A stretch of DNA of 64,000 nt from contig MU831834.1 of NCBI GenBank assembly GCA_029204225.1, positions 1-64,000 on the forward strand, given 5' to 3'. Origin of the DNA: Diphasiastrum complanatum (lineage: Eukaryota > Streptophyta > Lycopodiopsida > Lycopodiales > Lycopodiaceae). The stretch's first letter is position 1, and every line of letters begins with the position of its first letter. Below, piece after piece: positions 1-11,431 of this stretch. Below the pieces are notes generated by a model. The model ran no database searches. It worked only from the letters and a program-made list of their open reading frames with translations, and had not been told where the DNA came from. The translations under genes were made by a program, and so were the position numbers.

Positions 1-707
1 ATAGAGACAACTCCTGACATTAGGAGGCATGATCGCTATATTGCATTGAGAGGTCATCATCTACATCATGTTTTCAATTCTAGAAAATTGTATGCATATT
101 GGAAAGAAGAGTCAAGATCCCATCTTGAACAGTCCTTGTGTCTAATCATTGATGGAATGGATCAAAATACAACAACATTACCCCGTTTCAATAAGACTCC
201 TCCCAGATTAGAGGGGAAATAATTTTTGAAAACACATTTTGTGGGGTATTGGTTCATGGATTCAACTTGCTCTGTGACATTTGGATTGATACCTTGCATG
301 CTCATGATAGCAATCAAGTTGCCACATCAAGAATGCAAGCAATAAGAAAGGTACAAGCATCACGTGGTAATTTACCTCCCATCTTATGTATTCAAACTGA
401 CAATTGTTGGAGGGAGAACAAGATGATGACAATTGGATATATTGAAGATTTTGTCCATTTGGAGGACTTATCGCTCAATGTACCTTTGGACCCTGAAAGA
501 GTACTCAAAATCAGAGATAAACAATTGAGAAATCATTCTGTCTCTGCGTGTTTTCTTAGGTTCGTTGGTCAAATTGAGGATAATGATTCATGGGAAAGAG
601 TTATAAGCATTCAAATTGGATCGTCCCTAGTTACTCGTTCTGAGGACAAAACTGGTTTAGGGGGAAAGAATGTTATGTCCATGTCCAATATGTGGGATTC
701 GGAGTAA
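1..707 (+). pseudogene. Broken DUF7869-like (transposase-like) protein remnant
   Basis: The reading frame is open from the window edge to about 222 and contains LCLIIDGMDQNTTTLPRF. It then meets a TAA, loses one base near 243-250, and continues in another frame to 707 with LVHGFNLLCDIWIDTL, HDSNQVA and LPPILCIQTDNCWRENK. This series (IIDGMDQ, then LPxF, LVHG, HDSN, LQxDNCxRENK) is how I remember the DUF7869 family, an acidic-residue-rich nuclease/transposase-like domain found in many eukaryotic mobile-gene products. After RENK the expected GxxHEDIDQ part is missing; the rest (LNVPLDPERVLKIRDKQLRNHS) looks like a C-terminal portion, so an internal deletion is likely. It lacks a 5' end because the window cuts it. 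Family recognition is from memory and is not certain; that it is non-functional is clear. Confidence 0.5.
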
Positions 708-1859
708 TTCCTAACATGGATAGCTAGTCACTCCAGTGTATATGGCTATTGGTTATGCCTCATCATTTCGGGCTTGGCTTGTAAAGATAATTAATAATCA
801 TATGAGGGCCTAGACCTATAATTGGACATAGGAGCACTTGCATGGTGTGTGACTGCTATAATGCAAGAATAGGAGGTCAATAGCTTAATATAGGCTGCAT
901 GGGAATCCTAAGGGAAATATTCTTTCCTCTTGGGGAGAATACTTACCATGGAAACTCGCCCATCCCCCTATTGGAATTTTAGATTCTTGAGCTAGGTTTC
1001 CTCACCTCTCTTGCATCCATTCACCATGGCATGGGGGTAAGTGGTTAGGTATTGAGTAGCCATTTCCTGTTGGTTGGGTGGTTTTGCTGCACAGGTGTCC
1101 TTTTGGTCATTTTGCAACAGGATCTAGTCCGATCTTCATAAGACAATTCTTACAATAATGCTCAATCCACATTTCATACAATGATCCAATGTCGATTGGC
1201 AAGAGTTCACACTACTGAACAGCACACAGTGCCCACATCATAGTTGCTCAAAAGGTCTCAGGCAAGGCAAGAGACTTCTTGTTGTCTGCAATCTGACATA
1301 GAACCTGAAGGACTGAATATACAATAGCTCGGCTCTCACCCTTTGACACCTGATCATACTACTATTAGACAACGTAAAATCATACGACTACAAGTATCCT
1401 ATTTATACTCCTGCCAAGATGACGCAACTTGGTATCACAAGACCCCACAACGACCGTAACTGGTTGATTTAACTTCTCGTGAAAACCATATGAAGACCAC
1501 AATCGTCAATTTTGCGGTTGCTTATGGTCCGTTCATCTTCTCGCTGAATACGACTCATCATCAACCAACCTACAGTATTCTAACTTCCTGATATCAATAT
1601 TCTAAAATGACTTGTCCTAACCTATCTACCTAACCATGTAAATACCTTCCACAATTAACCCATAATCTTACATCTATTACAATTATACTTCAATAAACTT
1701 TACATTTAAAATTAAATTGTAATGGCCCAAATTGGCCTAACACATATTACTATATTTTTCATCTGAAAAAGGGACAAAATCCGGACTAGATAGTCTATTT
1801 AAAGCTAGTTTTCTAACAAATTGAATACACATGAAACAAGGGTTATGTTGACCTTTATC
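708..1859. other. Intergenic, no gene seen
   Basis: No open frame of convincing composition on either strand. AT-rich with scattered stops; no LTR ends, primer site or inverted repeat was recognised. Confidence 0.5.
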
Positions 1860-2330
1860 AACACCATTAATATATAGGCTTGCAGTAATCTAATTACGTT
1901 CAACTGTTGTATCTTTTAACTTGCTACTAGTTAGACAACGTCCATGTAAACATTTGGTTTTCTTTAGAAAATTAGTAACAATAGACTTGCAAAGAAGATT
2001 GCCTTTGAAAATTGTATCATCATCAATAGTTTCATATACAGGTAACAACTTAGCTAATCTCAACCATCCCTAATATATTTCAGTGGCAACTTCATTTATG
2101 TTTGATTGTCGAACTGGGATATGATTAAGTCCTTTATTCAAATCGTTTCATAAAGACTTGTTATTCATAATCTTGGTATCCATAGAAACCACATGCCCAA
2201 AATTCATAGAAACAAAATCCTTGAAGCGTTTGCTAGTCAAACAAATACAAGAAGTAAAATCATCAACATCGACTTCACAAAAGACTTCAAAGAGTTTGCA
2301 CCATTCATGTTTTATATGTGGGAAATATGT
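1860..2330 (-). pseudogene. Decayed coding remnant, unrecognised family
   Basis: Read on the minus strand, one frame gives long coding-like stretches with only a few stops, including MNFGHVVSMDTKIMNNKSL, LNKGLNHIPVRQSNI and CLTSSKLKDTTVERN. The phrase around GLNHIP resembles the N-terminal part of reverse-transcriptase-like proteins I recall from bryophyte and fern repeats, but I cannot name the family. Stops interrupt it near 2137 and 2070. It abuts a copia gag fragment on the same strand, so it is probably mobile-element debris. Confidence 0.3.
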
Positions 2331-2334
2331 TCAA

Positions 2335-3079
2335 CCCAAAACAATTTGCTCAAATGAATGGCATCTCCAATACAAGCAAGCTCTCTATGATTATCTTTCA
2401 CTCTCAAAACATAATTAGTGGCACTCTATTTGCCGTTGAACTTGCCTTTGGTGAACATTGCTTTCTCCTCTCCAACTTGATATGTAGAAATAGCTCCCTC
2501 TCTTGCTTGGAGTCTAAACTCTTCAGCCACCAAGACCTCTTGCAAGTCCTCCATACTTGGCAATGTCTTTTGAATAGCAACGCTTTGCACCAATTATCAT
2601 GATCATCCAACAAGCCATTAAGAACAACTTGAACAAGCTCCACATTCGCTTAATGCTTTCACCAATACTTGCCAATTTATCATTCAAAGCTTTAACATTA
2701 AAAAAAAGGCATGAGCACTTTCATCCTTCTTTTGAAGACTTTGAAAATTTTGCCTCATTAGGATTAGAACCCTAGATATAGACTTGGACTCATAAACCTT
2801 CTTCAAGGTTTCCCAAGCTTCACTAGATGTAGTGCACTTACCAACTTCCTTGAGAAGTTCATTAGTCACAATCATCTTGATTACATGAAGAGATTTCTTT
2901 GCCCTCCTATCATACCTCAATTGCTCTTGAGGTGCCAAAGGTCTCTCCTCCACACCTACAACAATATCCATCAAATCATTCATCTGAAGCAAAGATTCCA
3001 TCCTCACCTTCCAAGTTCAATAATTTGTTGAGGTAAGCCTATCATTGCCTTCCAACATGAAGCCGTCTGAGGTTGCCAT
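2335..3079 (-). pseudogene. Ty1/copia gag remnant (UBN2-type)
   Basis: The minus-strand ATG at 3079 opens MATSDGFMLEGNDRL, followed by an in-frame stop where copies of this family have an aromatic residue. The clearest stretch is 2684-3007 (VRMESLLQMNDLMDIVVG, then SSEAWETLKKVYESK), the DUF4219/UBN2 gag fold of copia elements. It continues at 2560-2643 with ELVQVVLNGLLDDHDNWCK. A further piece at about 2340-2420 (NYVLRVKD, HRELACIGD) resembles a gag segment that normally lies upstream, so the copy is rearranged or made of two copies. No LTR or primer site was found beside it. Confidence 0.75.
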
Positions 3080-3365
3080 GTTGCAATAATCCGATGCACT
3101 TCTTTGAACCTGTTCCAATGCACTTAGAACTTTCTTTAAAATCAACAAATAAAACTCAAGAAGAAATCACAAAGATTTGGATACAATCTAGCCTCTCATT
3201 TTTTTCCTTTCTAGCAAATCCTAGCACATAGAATGTTGATTTCTTAATCACAATAGATATAAACATAATATGATGAACTTTTGCCAACACCTAAGATTGA
3301 AACACACTCTTGAAAAATCCCAAAAACTTAAAATCAAAGCCACAATTAAGAACAATGCTAACACT
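3080..3365. other. Spacer between copia and gypsy remnants
   Basis: AT-rich sequence with no coding signal. It may include untranslated leader of the minus-strand copia fragment, but no TGGTATCAGAGC primer site is visible. Confidence 0.4.
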
Positions 3366-4075
3366 GTAGCAAAGTTTTTATTCCAAAACATTATCACGCG
3401 ATATGGATGTCCCTTACGATAGGGGAATCCATTTTCTTAATTAGACCATTGAGGCCATGTTGTCATATTTTTCTATTAAACATCGCCAAACCACTCCATA
3501 TAATCCAAAAGCAAATAAGCTTACGGAGCGGGCAAACAGAATTATGTGTAAAATTTTGAATAAAGTAACAGAAACACATTCTTCTGATTGGGATCAGAAG
3601 TTACCATCTGTCTTATGGGCATACAGCTACTGAAAAGATTACAACTAGGCAGACTCCATACTATCTTGTGTATGGAATGCATCCCATACTACCAATAGAA
3701 TTCGAAGTTCTGACGTTTCGCATTAGTAATGAAGAGCAAATGGATGAACATGATAGTCTTCGGGAGTGGATGATATCTTTGACGCAACTGGAAGAGGATC
3801 GTCGTCTTTCATTAATCGAGACTGAAAGAGTTCAGAATAAAATAAAAGAAATTTTCGACCAATCCATTAAGAAAATAAAAATCAAACGAGGGGACTACGT
3901 GCTTTTGTATGATAACAGACAAATGTTGTTTCCTGGGAAATTACATACCAGATGGATGGGACCGTATAAAGTCATAGAAGTTTTTAACAATGGATTACTA
4001 CAGTTAGCTGATCTTCAAGGACATTTACTTGATACTCGAGTAAATGGCTCAAGGGTGAAGCACTACTATGACTAA
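3366..4075 (+). pseudogene. Ty3/gypsy integrase C-terminal half
   Basis: The translation begins VAKFLFQNIITRYGCPL, shifts frame, and resumes DRGIHFLN (the second catalytic Asp region of the integrase core). It then reads SIKHRQTTPYNPKAN, LTERANRIMCKIL (Glu of the D,D-35-E triad) and DWDQKLPSVLWAYS. Two stops and a frameshift follow, around 3630-3670. The last part, 3668-4075, is an intact 135-codon frame covering the typical gypsy pol C-terminus: YGMHPILPIEF, KIKRGDYVLLYDNR, FPGKLHTRWMGPYKV and a stop at HYYD. The catalytic N-terminal part of pol is missing. Elements of this form lack a chromodomain, unlike the copy ending at 39.24 kb. Confidence 0.85.
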
Positions 4076-4736
4076 TTTCTGCTTCTTATATTTTATCCAG
4101 TTTCTAAAGGTCGTCATCTTTGGTCCAATCGTTTTCACCAAAGTTTGCAAAGAAAAAAATGTCGACACCTTCGTATTCTTCACCCATATATGTTGTAGCG
4201 AAATTTTCGACACCTTCACTATATTTCTATTTTTGCTACACTTTTTGCGAAAATGCCGAAACCCTCGCTTCATCGTTGTTACTTTATTTTTGCAAAAAAC
4301 CTGACACCATATTGGAATATGGTACATTAAGTAAATTCACCATTGTTAGAAACACAAAAATTGTGATACTTCCATCTTCGCATTTTTCGGGATTTTCCTT
4401 CATTTCATTTTTGACCTTTGAGAATTTGCAAAAAAATGTAACATTTAGCCAGAATGTTGCACATCATTTTGCACATACCTTTTTTTTCATCATGTTTTTA
4501 TATCGCGAAAATATGCGACAAGTCCAACACCTTTGCATTTTTTGTTGATACATTTTTTGCCAATATATTTTCTCATATATTTTAACGAAGATACCAACAA
4601 TCTTCGCTTTCAATATCATGCATTGTTCCATAGATTGTGTATATTATTATTTTCACAGTTCAAAACTCACAAATATTGAGTTGAACTTTTGCGAACTGAA
4701 TGAAGCATTTGTGTATTTTGCTTATTTATTTATTTT
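4076..4736. other. Gypsy 3' non-coding region with repeated GCGAAAAT/GACACC motifs
   Basis: Non-coding sequence directly after the gypsy pol stop. Short motifs recur loosely (CGACACCTTC three times between 4159 and 4218; GCGAAAAT-type words at 4249 and 4504). Plus and minus frames of 60-140 codons here are low-complexity Phe/Ser-rich and are taken as chance. Confidence 0.4.
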
Positions 4737-5339
4737 TTGTTTGTTTTTAGGACTAGACACTTTATTATTGAGTATGTACCTTCAAAACGAAGGACACTTT
4801 CATTTAATATAAGTCTAATCCGCCGATATATCATCAATACGCCAAAAACCTCAAACACTTCTGTTTCTTCTCTGATTTCTGAATTGTTGCGATCAAGCTC
4901 TTTTCCGCCATCGTTGGTTTATAATTGCAAGCGCCATGGCGATGTATTCAAAACACACCCAAAGCCAATTATACCAGTTTTACAACCATTGGCTATACGA
5001 GCACGAATTGAAGGACTTCTTCAGTTTGATCCATCAGTAATCCTTATTTATTTATGCCATGAGCTGATCCACAATCTGAACGAAACAGAAGAAGGACATA
5101 TTTGCACCACTGTCCGCAATCAAGAAATTATTATTACAGAAGGATTTTATTGTTGTGTCTTAGGTTTGCCTATGGATGGCAGTATGCCAGTTACAAAACC
5201 AGACTTCATCGCAGAGAGTGGAGTTTTCCAAGAAGAAGCTTACCTTGAGAAAAGGGGATATAAACTCTCTTACATCAGAGATCCCAATCTCAAAAGCTTT
5301 ACTGATTGGAACAAGCTCAAACATATACTTGTCCAATAA
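4737..5339 (+). CDS. Accessory ORF downstream of gypsy pol (plant transposon-protein-like domain)
   Basis: A 200-codon open frame with no internal stop. The central part has LLQFDPSVILIYLC, then HICTTVRNQEIIITEGFYC and VLGLPMDG. This pattern (fragment of an FYxNL-type helix, a VRGKxIxxT strand and a xxLGLPxxG turn) resembles the putative plant transposon protein domain often encoded near gypsy pol genes (PF20167-like). It is probably an additional ORF of the gypsy element ending at 4075, cut short where copia gag sequence starts at 5357. It may begin further upstream or after an intron; the ATG at 4737 is only the first in frame. Function unknown. Confidence 0.4.
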   Translation: MFVFRTRHFIIEYVPSKRRTLSFNISLIRRYIINTPKTSNTSVSSLISELLRSSSFPPSLVYNCKRHGDVFKTHPKPIIPVLQPLAIRARIEGLLQFDPSVILIYLCHELIHNLNETEEGHICTTVRNQEIIITEGFYCCVLGLPMDGSMPVTKPDFIAESGVFQEEAYLEKRGYKLSYIRDPNLKSFTDWNKLKHILVQ

Positions 5340-5356
5340 CAAGAAGTCTTCACAAT

Positions 5357-6287
5357 ATGGCATCTGTGGGAGGATATCTCCTAGAAACAAGTGAAAGACT
5401 AAGTGCCTCTATTTGCTTAATATGGAAGGTAAGAATGGAGTCTATTCTAATACTCCAGGATGTTATGGACATAGTACTTGGTATTGAGGAGGAGCCTCAA
5501 GCATAGCTTGAAATACCAAAGTACAAGAAGAGAGCTAGAATGGCTCTACATTTCATTTAAATGAATGTCTCTTATGAGATTTTGAGAGAAATAGGATCTT
5601 GCACCACTGCCAAAGATGCTTCAGATGCACTTAAGTCCATCTATGAAGCTAAGAACACTTCTAGAATACTCACTCTTAGAAATCATATTTTTCAAAGTTT
5701 TCAAAGAAGTGAAGAGAGTGCATCAAATTATGTTCTGAGAGTAAAAGATCTTCATAGGGAGCTTGCTTGTGTTGGTGTCACAATCAATCAAGATGAGCTA
5801 GTACAAGTCATACTAACTGGCTTAAAAGAAGACTATGATAATCTTGTTTAGTCCTTTGCCATTAAGGAGGAGTTGCCCAATTTGGAAACTCTTCAAGGCA
5901 TTCTTATCTCTGAAGAAGCTAGGCAAAGTTACAAACGTTCTAGGATGAACAAACTCGAGCATATTGGAAGTGAAAAAGCTCTCTTTGTCAAGGACAAGCA
6001 TAAAGGAAGGAGCAAGAACCAGTTTTCTCAAGTTTTCAACAAAGAAAGCCAAGAAAAGAGACAAAGATGGTGAAGAGAATGACTCATCTCATCCTTCTAT
6101 TTCAAAGGTCAAGAAGAAGAAAGTCAAGTGTTTCTTTTGTGGCAAGAAGGGGCATTATGCCTCTAATTGCTTCAAAAAGAAAAATCAACTCAAACAAGCA
6201 AATCTCTCTAATGAGATAGAAGAAGATTTTATTGCAAGTGATGGAGAAAGATCACTCATGGTGTCAAGCTTTTCTTCATCACCTTGT
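5357..6287 (+). pseudogene. Ty1/copia gag, 5' part of a split element
   Basis: ATG at 5357 starts MASVGGYLLETSERLS, then WKVRMESILILQDVMDIV: the copia gag start shared with the copy at 32.4 kb. In-frame stops occur at 5504 and 5558, and a TAG near 5849 (NLV then stop). A frame change near 6030-6070 leads to the zinc knuckle CFFCGKKGHYASNC at about 6130-6171. The frame ends in VSSFSSSPC at about 6287, where unrelated sequence begins. The matching downstream pol resumes at 11,432, so gag and pol belong to one element split by an insert. No 5' LTR or primer site is visible upstream: the gypsy-associated ORF ends only 17 bp before the gag start, so this end was truncated. Confidence 0.85.
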
Positions 6288-7296
6288 TAGCCGATATTTT
6301 CGCACGGAAAATTGGGCTAATATTGAAGTTTAAGTTCGCAATAATTGAAAAAATTGGCATGTAAAACTCGGTTAGCAGAGAAAAATCTGCACAAATTTGC
6401 CGTAGAATTGGGTCCCAGCCTGCCCTAAGTGGCTAGACACAGTTTAAAAGCAAGAAGCTGACTTTCGAAAAAAAAACCATCAAAAATATTGTGGTCAATT
6501 TTTGTAAAGACCAAGCCAAAAATGCCGATCCACCTAGATTTGGGTCCCAGCCCATCCTAAATGTGGCTAGAGAAAAGGTTGCACCCTTAGATATGGCTTG
6601 TGATAAAGTTTTATAGCTTTTTGGCCAGTTGTAAAAATAGCCGGCATAGCCGTGCTAAAATCCTACCATGTACAGAGCTGGTTTTACTAATATATGGTTG
6701 CCTAGTGCATTTTCAAGGAAACCGTGTTGTCGTGGGAGCCCTAGTCATGAATGCCAAAAAAGTCAACCCCAGTCAAAGAGCCATTAAAGAAAAATATCTA
6801 TCGGGCAATACCCAAGCTGTGAATTATGGGCAGTACTGAAAACTTGTAGAAACCCTAACGGGTAAAATTGGGCAGATTACGGGAAATGGGCAAAGTACGC
6901 AAATCAATCGGTAATCTCGAAAAACCAAAAACCAAAAGCCGGGTTGTGCATACTACAAGGAAAATCAAATGAAAAGCCAAGGAAAATGGAGGACCGAGGG
7001 AAATAGAGGATACCTAACAAGAGAGAGAAAGGTTGGCAAGAGTCTTCAACAACCTTTTGGATCATAAAAGCAAGAAGGCCTTAGAGGCTAGCAAAGTTTG
7101 GTAGATACCTCCTCTAGCTATTGACAAAAAAAACATCTTGGCTAGTTTTGGAAAGGGGCCTTAAATGGCACCAACCCCTACACCCTCAAGGAGGCCACTT
7201 GATATACTTGCCAATGGGGATTGGACAAATGGAAAGAAGGCTGGAAGGGCACAAAAATTGGCAAAGCCTCATTTTGAAGAGGGACACTTGGGATTT

Positions 7297-7308
7297 GCTA
7301 TAAAAGGA
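7297..7308 (+). promoter_or_regulatory. TATA box-like site in insert
   Basis: GCTATAAAAGGAGG is a strong TATA match in an otherwise gene-free stretch and is followed by about 1 kb of GTTGAGA-rich sequence. It may be the promoter of a decayed LTR. No transcript or ORF supports it. Confidence 0.3.
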
Positions 7309-8786
7309 GGCCACTCTTTGTGTTAAGATATAGTTGGATGAAGATGTGATAGTTTGATGAGAGAATTGGGATAATGAGATGATGTATAGTTGGATAATTG
7401 GATAATGAGATGATGTTGATAGTTGCTAAGTTGAGAGTGGAGAGTTTGATGAGTTTGATGTGATAGTTGAATGCCATGTTGATTGAGAATTTCATTCCAT
7501 TTGTTGAGAGTTAGTTAGAAGTCATGGGAGTTGCTAATTTGTTGAGTTGGATGTTGAGAGGTAGTTCCATGTTGAGATTGAGTTGAGAATTTTTATGAGT
7601 TAGTAGTTTGGGGATCTTTGTTGTCTTTGAGGAAGGAGTTGATATTAGTGAATTTGGTTGTGTTGCATTGTTGAAAGCTTATTTGGTTGAGAGAGGTTAT
7701 CATGGAGATCTCATGCTCTTGAATATTCATTTTTCCCTTTGATATCTCCTTACTATTTTGCATCAGGTATGAGGTGAATATTATCGAAAGGTTCCTTTGA
7801 TAACGTGATCATGCATTGTATCATTCCATCTATGTTTTGTATGAGTAGAGGGGTGTGGATTACAAGGTATGTGTGATGGGTAGGATGTCATATCATCTCA
7901 CCAATTTGCTTGAGAGTTTCATAGAGTTCCTTCAATGAGATAACTTTCATCACTTTTTACAAGTTCCAATCTTGAGAGTGACACTTGCTTCATCGCTAGT
8001 CTTTAAATATCCAATAATTTCATTATGAGGAGTAGGTATTGAGATCAAGTGTCATTATAAGTCTAGAGTGATAGATCTTTCAAAGTAAGAGAGTCTATAC
8101 TATGAGCTCGTTGAGAGGAGGGTAGTTCTTTTGATGATCTCAATATCACAAATATTTTGAGGGTAGATTGTGAGGAGTGAATGTAAGAGGCCCCATTGTC
8201 ACTTCATTACATCAAATTTTTCTATTAATTTCTTTATCAAGTGTTTATATTCAAATTGTTTCGAAAGGGAATTCTTTCAGTATGATAAGGGTGCATTATT
8301 ATGAAGAGGCATAGATGAAAAATATTACTTAGTCCATTGGTTATGATAATTTAACTAGCAATGGTCAAGTATACACCCTACTTCATCGCTAATTCTCTGT
8401 CCATAAGTGTATTGGACCTGTGAAATTATGTGTTTTCCCAATCAAGAGTATTTCCATGGTAGCCAATCGCACAGGGAACGAAGCACTTCTACAGCCAATT
8501 ACTTGCCGATCCTGAGGAGGCATGAGTGTACTTGTGTTGTCAATCATCAAGATCTTTTTGTGTCAGAGATCACTTAATTCCAGTTGGTGGATTTCACATT
8601 TTTGTGGAGAATGCAATCGCCCATCTAAGGCCCTCCATTGCTAATTTATGAGTCACCGTACCTCTGTTGATTCTGTTTGAATTTACCAAGCTGCCCGATG
8701 GCTACCTCTGCTTGCTGATCCTTCATTTATGTGCAAGTACTACCCGTTGCCTACTGCCTTACCTCTGTGCACTGCCTACACCATGC

Positions 8787-8888
8787 CTACACCAGTTCGT
8801 TGTCTGACTGTCAACACTGCCCACCTCTGCCTGCTGTCTACACCAGTTCGTTGTCTGACTGTCAACACTGCCCACCTCTGCCTGCTGT
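8787..8888 (+). repeat. 51-bp tandem duplication
   Basis: Two exact 51-bp units start at 8787 and 8838 (CTACACCAGTTCGTTGTCTG...), with the first four bases of a third. Longer CTGCCTAC and CACCTCTGC words surround it. The duplication makes overlapping frames on both strands look repetitive (TPVRCLTVNTAHLCLLS twice); these are not taken as genes. Confidence 0.9.
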
Positions 8889-11431
8889 CTACTGAGACAT
8901 GTCTGAGGCCCTGCATCAGAAAAAATCAGACCTACAATTCTGATTTCTGCCAATCCATTGCTGATAGGAAGAAACATTTCCACATTTTTGTTGCTTCTTT
9001 TCTGCCTTCCATCGCAGATAGACAGAGCACTTCTGAAACATTTTTTGGATCCATGAAAATCATATGCCATTCTGACTTCGGTCTCCATCACATATAACTA
9101 TCTCTCTCTTCCAGCGCAGATAGACAGACAAAACATCTATGGATGCTCCTAAAATACAATCCTCATAGCGAATGTGTTCTACTGTACATCACAGTATAAA
9201 TGCTTTGTTGATTCAAAAAGAGTACTTAAGCAATCTGTTTATGCATGTTGATCGCTGATAGGAAGGGCCCATCTTTGAATTTCCATTGCTCGTTCTGCCG
9301 TTTTACATCACATCATGGACAAAGCACTTGATTCCTTCACAGAGAAGGGAAGACCAATTGGTTATGCCCGGCCATCATTGACTATTTGAAACACCCATCC
9401 TCATCATTTGTCATCTAAGTTCCATGGTTCAGTTCTGACCGTTGCTGCCAATCACACTGACAAAGGGCAATGCTCACTGCTAGATGACATTCAGGAAGAT
9501 AATGGATTACATTCGAAGAGATCAAATACATGTGTAGTTCATCGTAACTCTGTATCCAGCATTCAAATACATATCCATCGCATTCTAGAACGGCAAGCGA
9601 GACGACAGAGACAATGCGACCGAGATTCTGCAGCATTCATGACTAGCGGTTCTTGTGGCATCTCGGCTACCTCCTCACTAAGTACTTTAATTTCATCTCA
9701 GGTCATTACATGTTATGCCAGTTGTGTGAAAGATGGTTGGTTTGCTAAACTATTCTGTGCTAGAGTATATCTGATCCGAAATCGTATTACGCATAGTGAA
9801 GGGACGGGACCTACAAGCGATTTTACATTACAATGCCTCCAATGCTAGTGAATATAAGTGATTTGGTGTACCAACTTTTCGTAAGGTTGTTATGTTGGAT
9901 TTAGACTAGCAGTAAGTCACGTCACCAGCCGGTCGTTTAAGGTTATAGGTCCTTATTTGCTTATGCTGTATTTTGTGGAAATTAACAAACGTAAGGAGCA
10001 TTTGAATGTTTGATAAAATGCTCTCTCGTTGCGTGATGCTACTAGACTTATCGAAATTGCGAAAGTTGTTTCACTCATGATAAAATCGTTTTCCTATGGA
10101 TAAGTAATTGCTTGACACTACTTGAGTTTTAGCAATAGTCACTATGTGCTAAAAATTATCGTTAGTATGCTATTTGAAGTTTCCAAGTTGAAATCGTTTT
10201 GTGACTCTATTATGGAAAGTGTTAACTGGGCCCAACCTCTGTGAAATACCAGAGCGGGTAGTCCATCGGAAACAGCTGAAACACGCTGTCACAGTTAAGT
10301 CGCAAAGTAGGCACACCATTTTCGGTACTATCTAGCTAAACACCTAGACCCGGAATCTAGGAAACGTTACCGTCCAGTGAATAGGATGGCACGTGTTATG
10401 TACTCACCACATTTCGCTTGACCTACCCCCTTTAGAAGAACAGTGTTTAGGGTGTCCAATAAAAACTGAACAATTTCAATGGATATACCCTTAACAGTCC
10501 TAGGACTTTAGCAGACATATTACCTAAAGTCAAAGTAGGGGTCTAGACGTGAGATAATAGAAACAATGAGCTAGACCTCGTATGATGGGAGAAGAGGGTC
10601 AGTTCCAACCTGCACGTAGTGACATCTGTCAATTGAAACAGAGAGGACCTCCATGCTACTATTTTTTCACCCCAAAACTCTACCAGTATCTATGCCTTGG
10701 AGACACTCCACGTAGAATACAACATTGTGGGGAGTACAACTACTTCGAAGCATATACTCACAGAAGATAGATTTTGGCATCTGACGGAAGCCACCTCTGT
10801 CACGTACGCAGATATAGCCCACACCCTTCTACTTAGAGAACCAGCAATACGGTCGCCTGGATCAGACAATAGTACTAATGGAGACCAGGAATATGACTTA
10901 GGAGAAGATCCTAGGTACACAGTAGACCTATGTGGTTGCACCACCACGAGTTCACCATTAGAGATGAGAACAATTTAGAGGTTCGAAAGAAGAAATCAGA
11001 TCTAGCAGGTCTAAGATGCCACCGACCCTTTAGGTAGTCATATTTCTAAAGGTCCAAAATATTTTCAATAATTAGGGTCCTTAAAATTCATGTATGGTCT
11101 GAACACCACAATGGCAGGGATACATCCCAATCTTCCTCTAGGACCTAACATGCCATACATCGGTACTTCGCATCTAACCATTACTATCTTGCTAGGGCTG
11201 AAGATACACCATCGCCAGAGAATTATATCCATGCTCGGGATAGAGCGATTGGATGAAATCCTTAGAGCACCAGAGCCCTGCATCCTACCAATAGTGGATC
11301 TTGCAAGGACACGAGATGTCAAGGTTTTAATATTGTTCTAGGAGAATCAGTCTCGATAGTCATGTGAGAGGATCACCGTAGTACTGGGCCAAGACCAAGT
11401 TGACTGAAGCAGAACCTACCCTCTTTCTACC

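Larger units (their letters stand above)
6288..11431. mobile_element. 5.1 kb unclassified insert splitting a copia element
   Basis: The insert starts at TTAGCCGATATTTTCGC, just after the gag zinc-knuckle region, and ends before TTCACATATGTGCTG. Comparison with the related copy at 33.3 kb shows that about 55-60 bp of copia sequence (around the protease DSGAS motif) was lost at the junction. It contains no convincing retrotransposon or transposase gene. Two GGGTCCCAGCC blocks occur (6410, 6541), and there is a TATAAAAGG box at 7300 followed by purine-rich sequence, then a 51-bp tandem duplication near 8.8 kb. Open frames of 60-146 codons here have no recognisable domains. It could be a decayed long-LTR or non-autonomous element; direct or inverted ends were not found. 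Confidence 0.45.

Noticed and set aside
8729..9097. Overlapping frames of 110-122 codons on both strands
   Set aside because: They result from the 51-bp tandem duplication, which is open in several frames; no codon bias or domain.
9408..9848. 146-codon plus-strand ORF
   Set aside because: No recognisable motif, overlapped by a minus frame, and inside the unclassified insert.
10200..10560. Possible structural RNA or rDNA piece
   Set aside because: Moderate GC and unusual composition, but no rRNA or tRNA motif could be matched.
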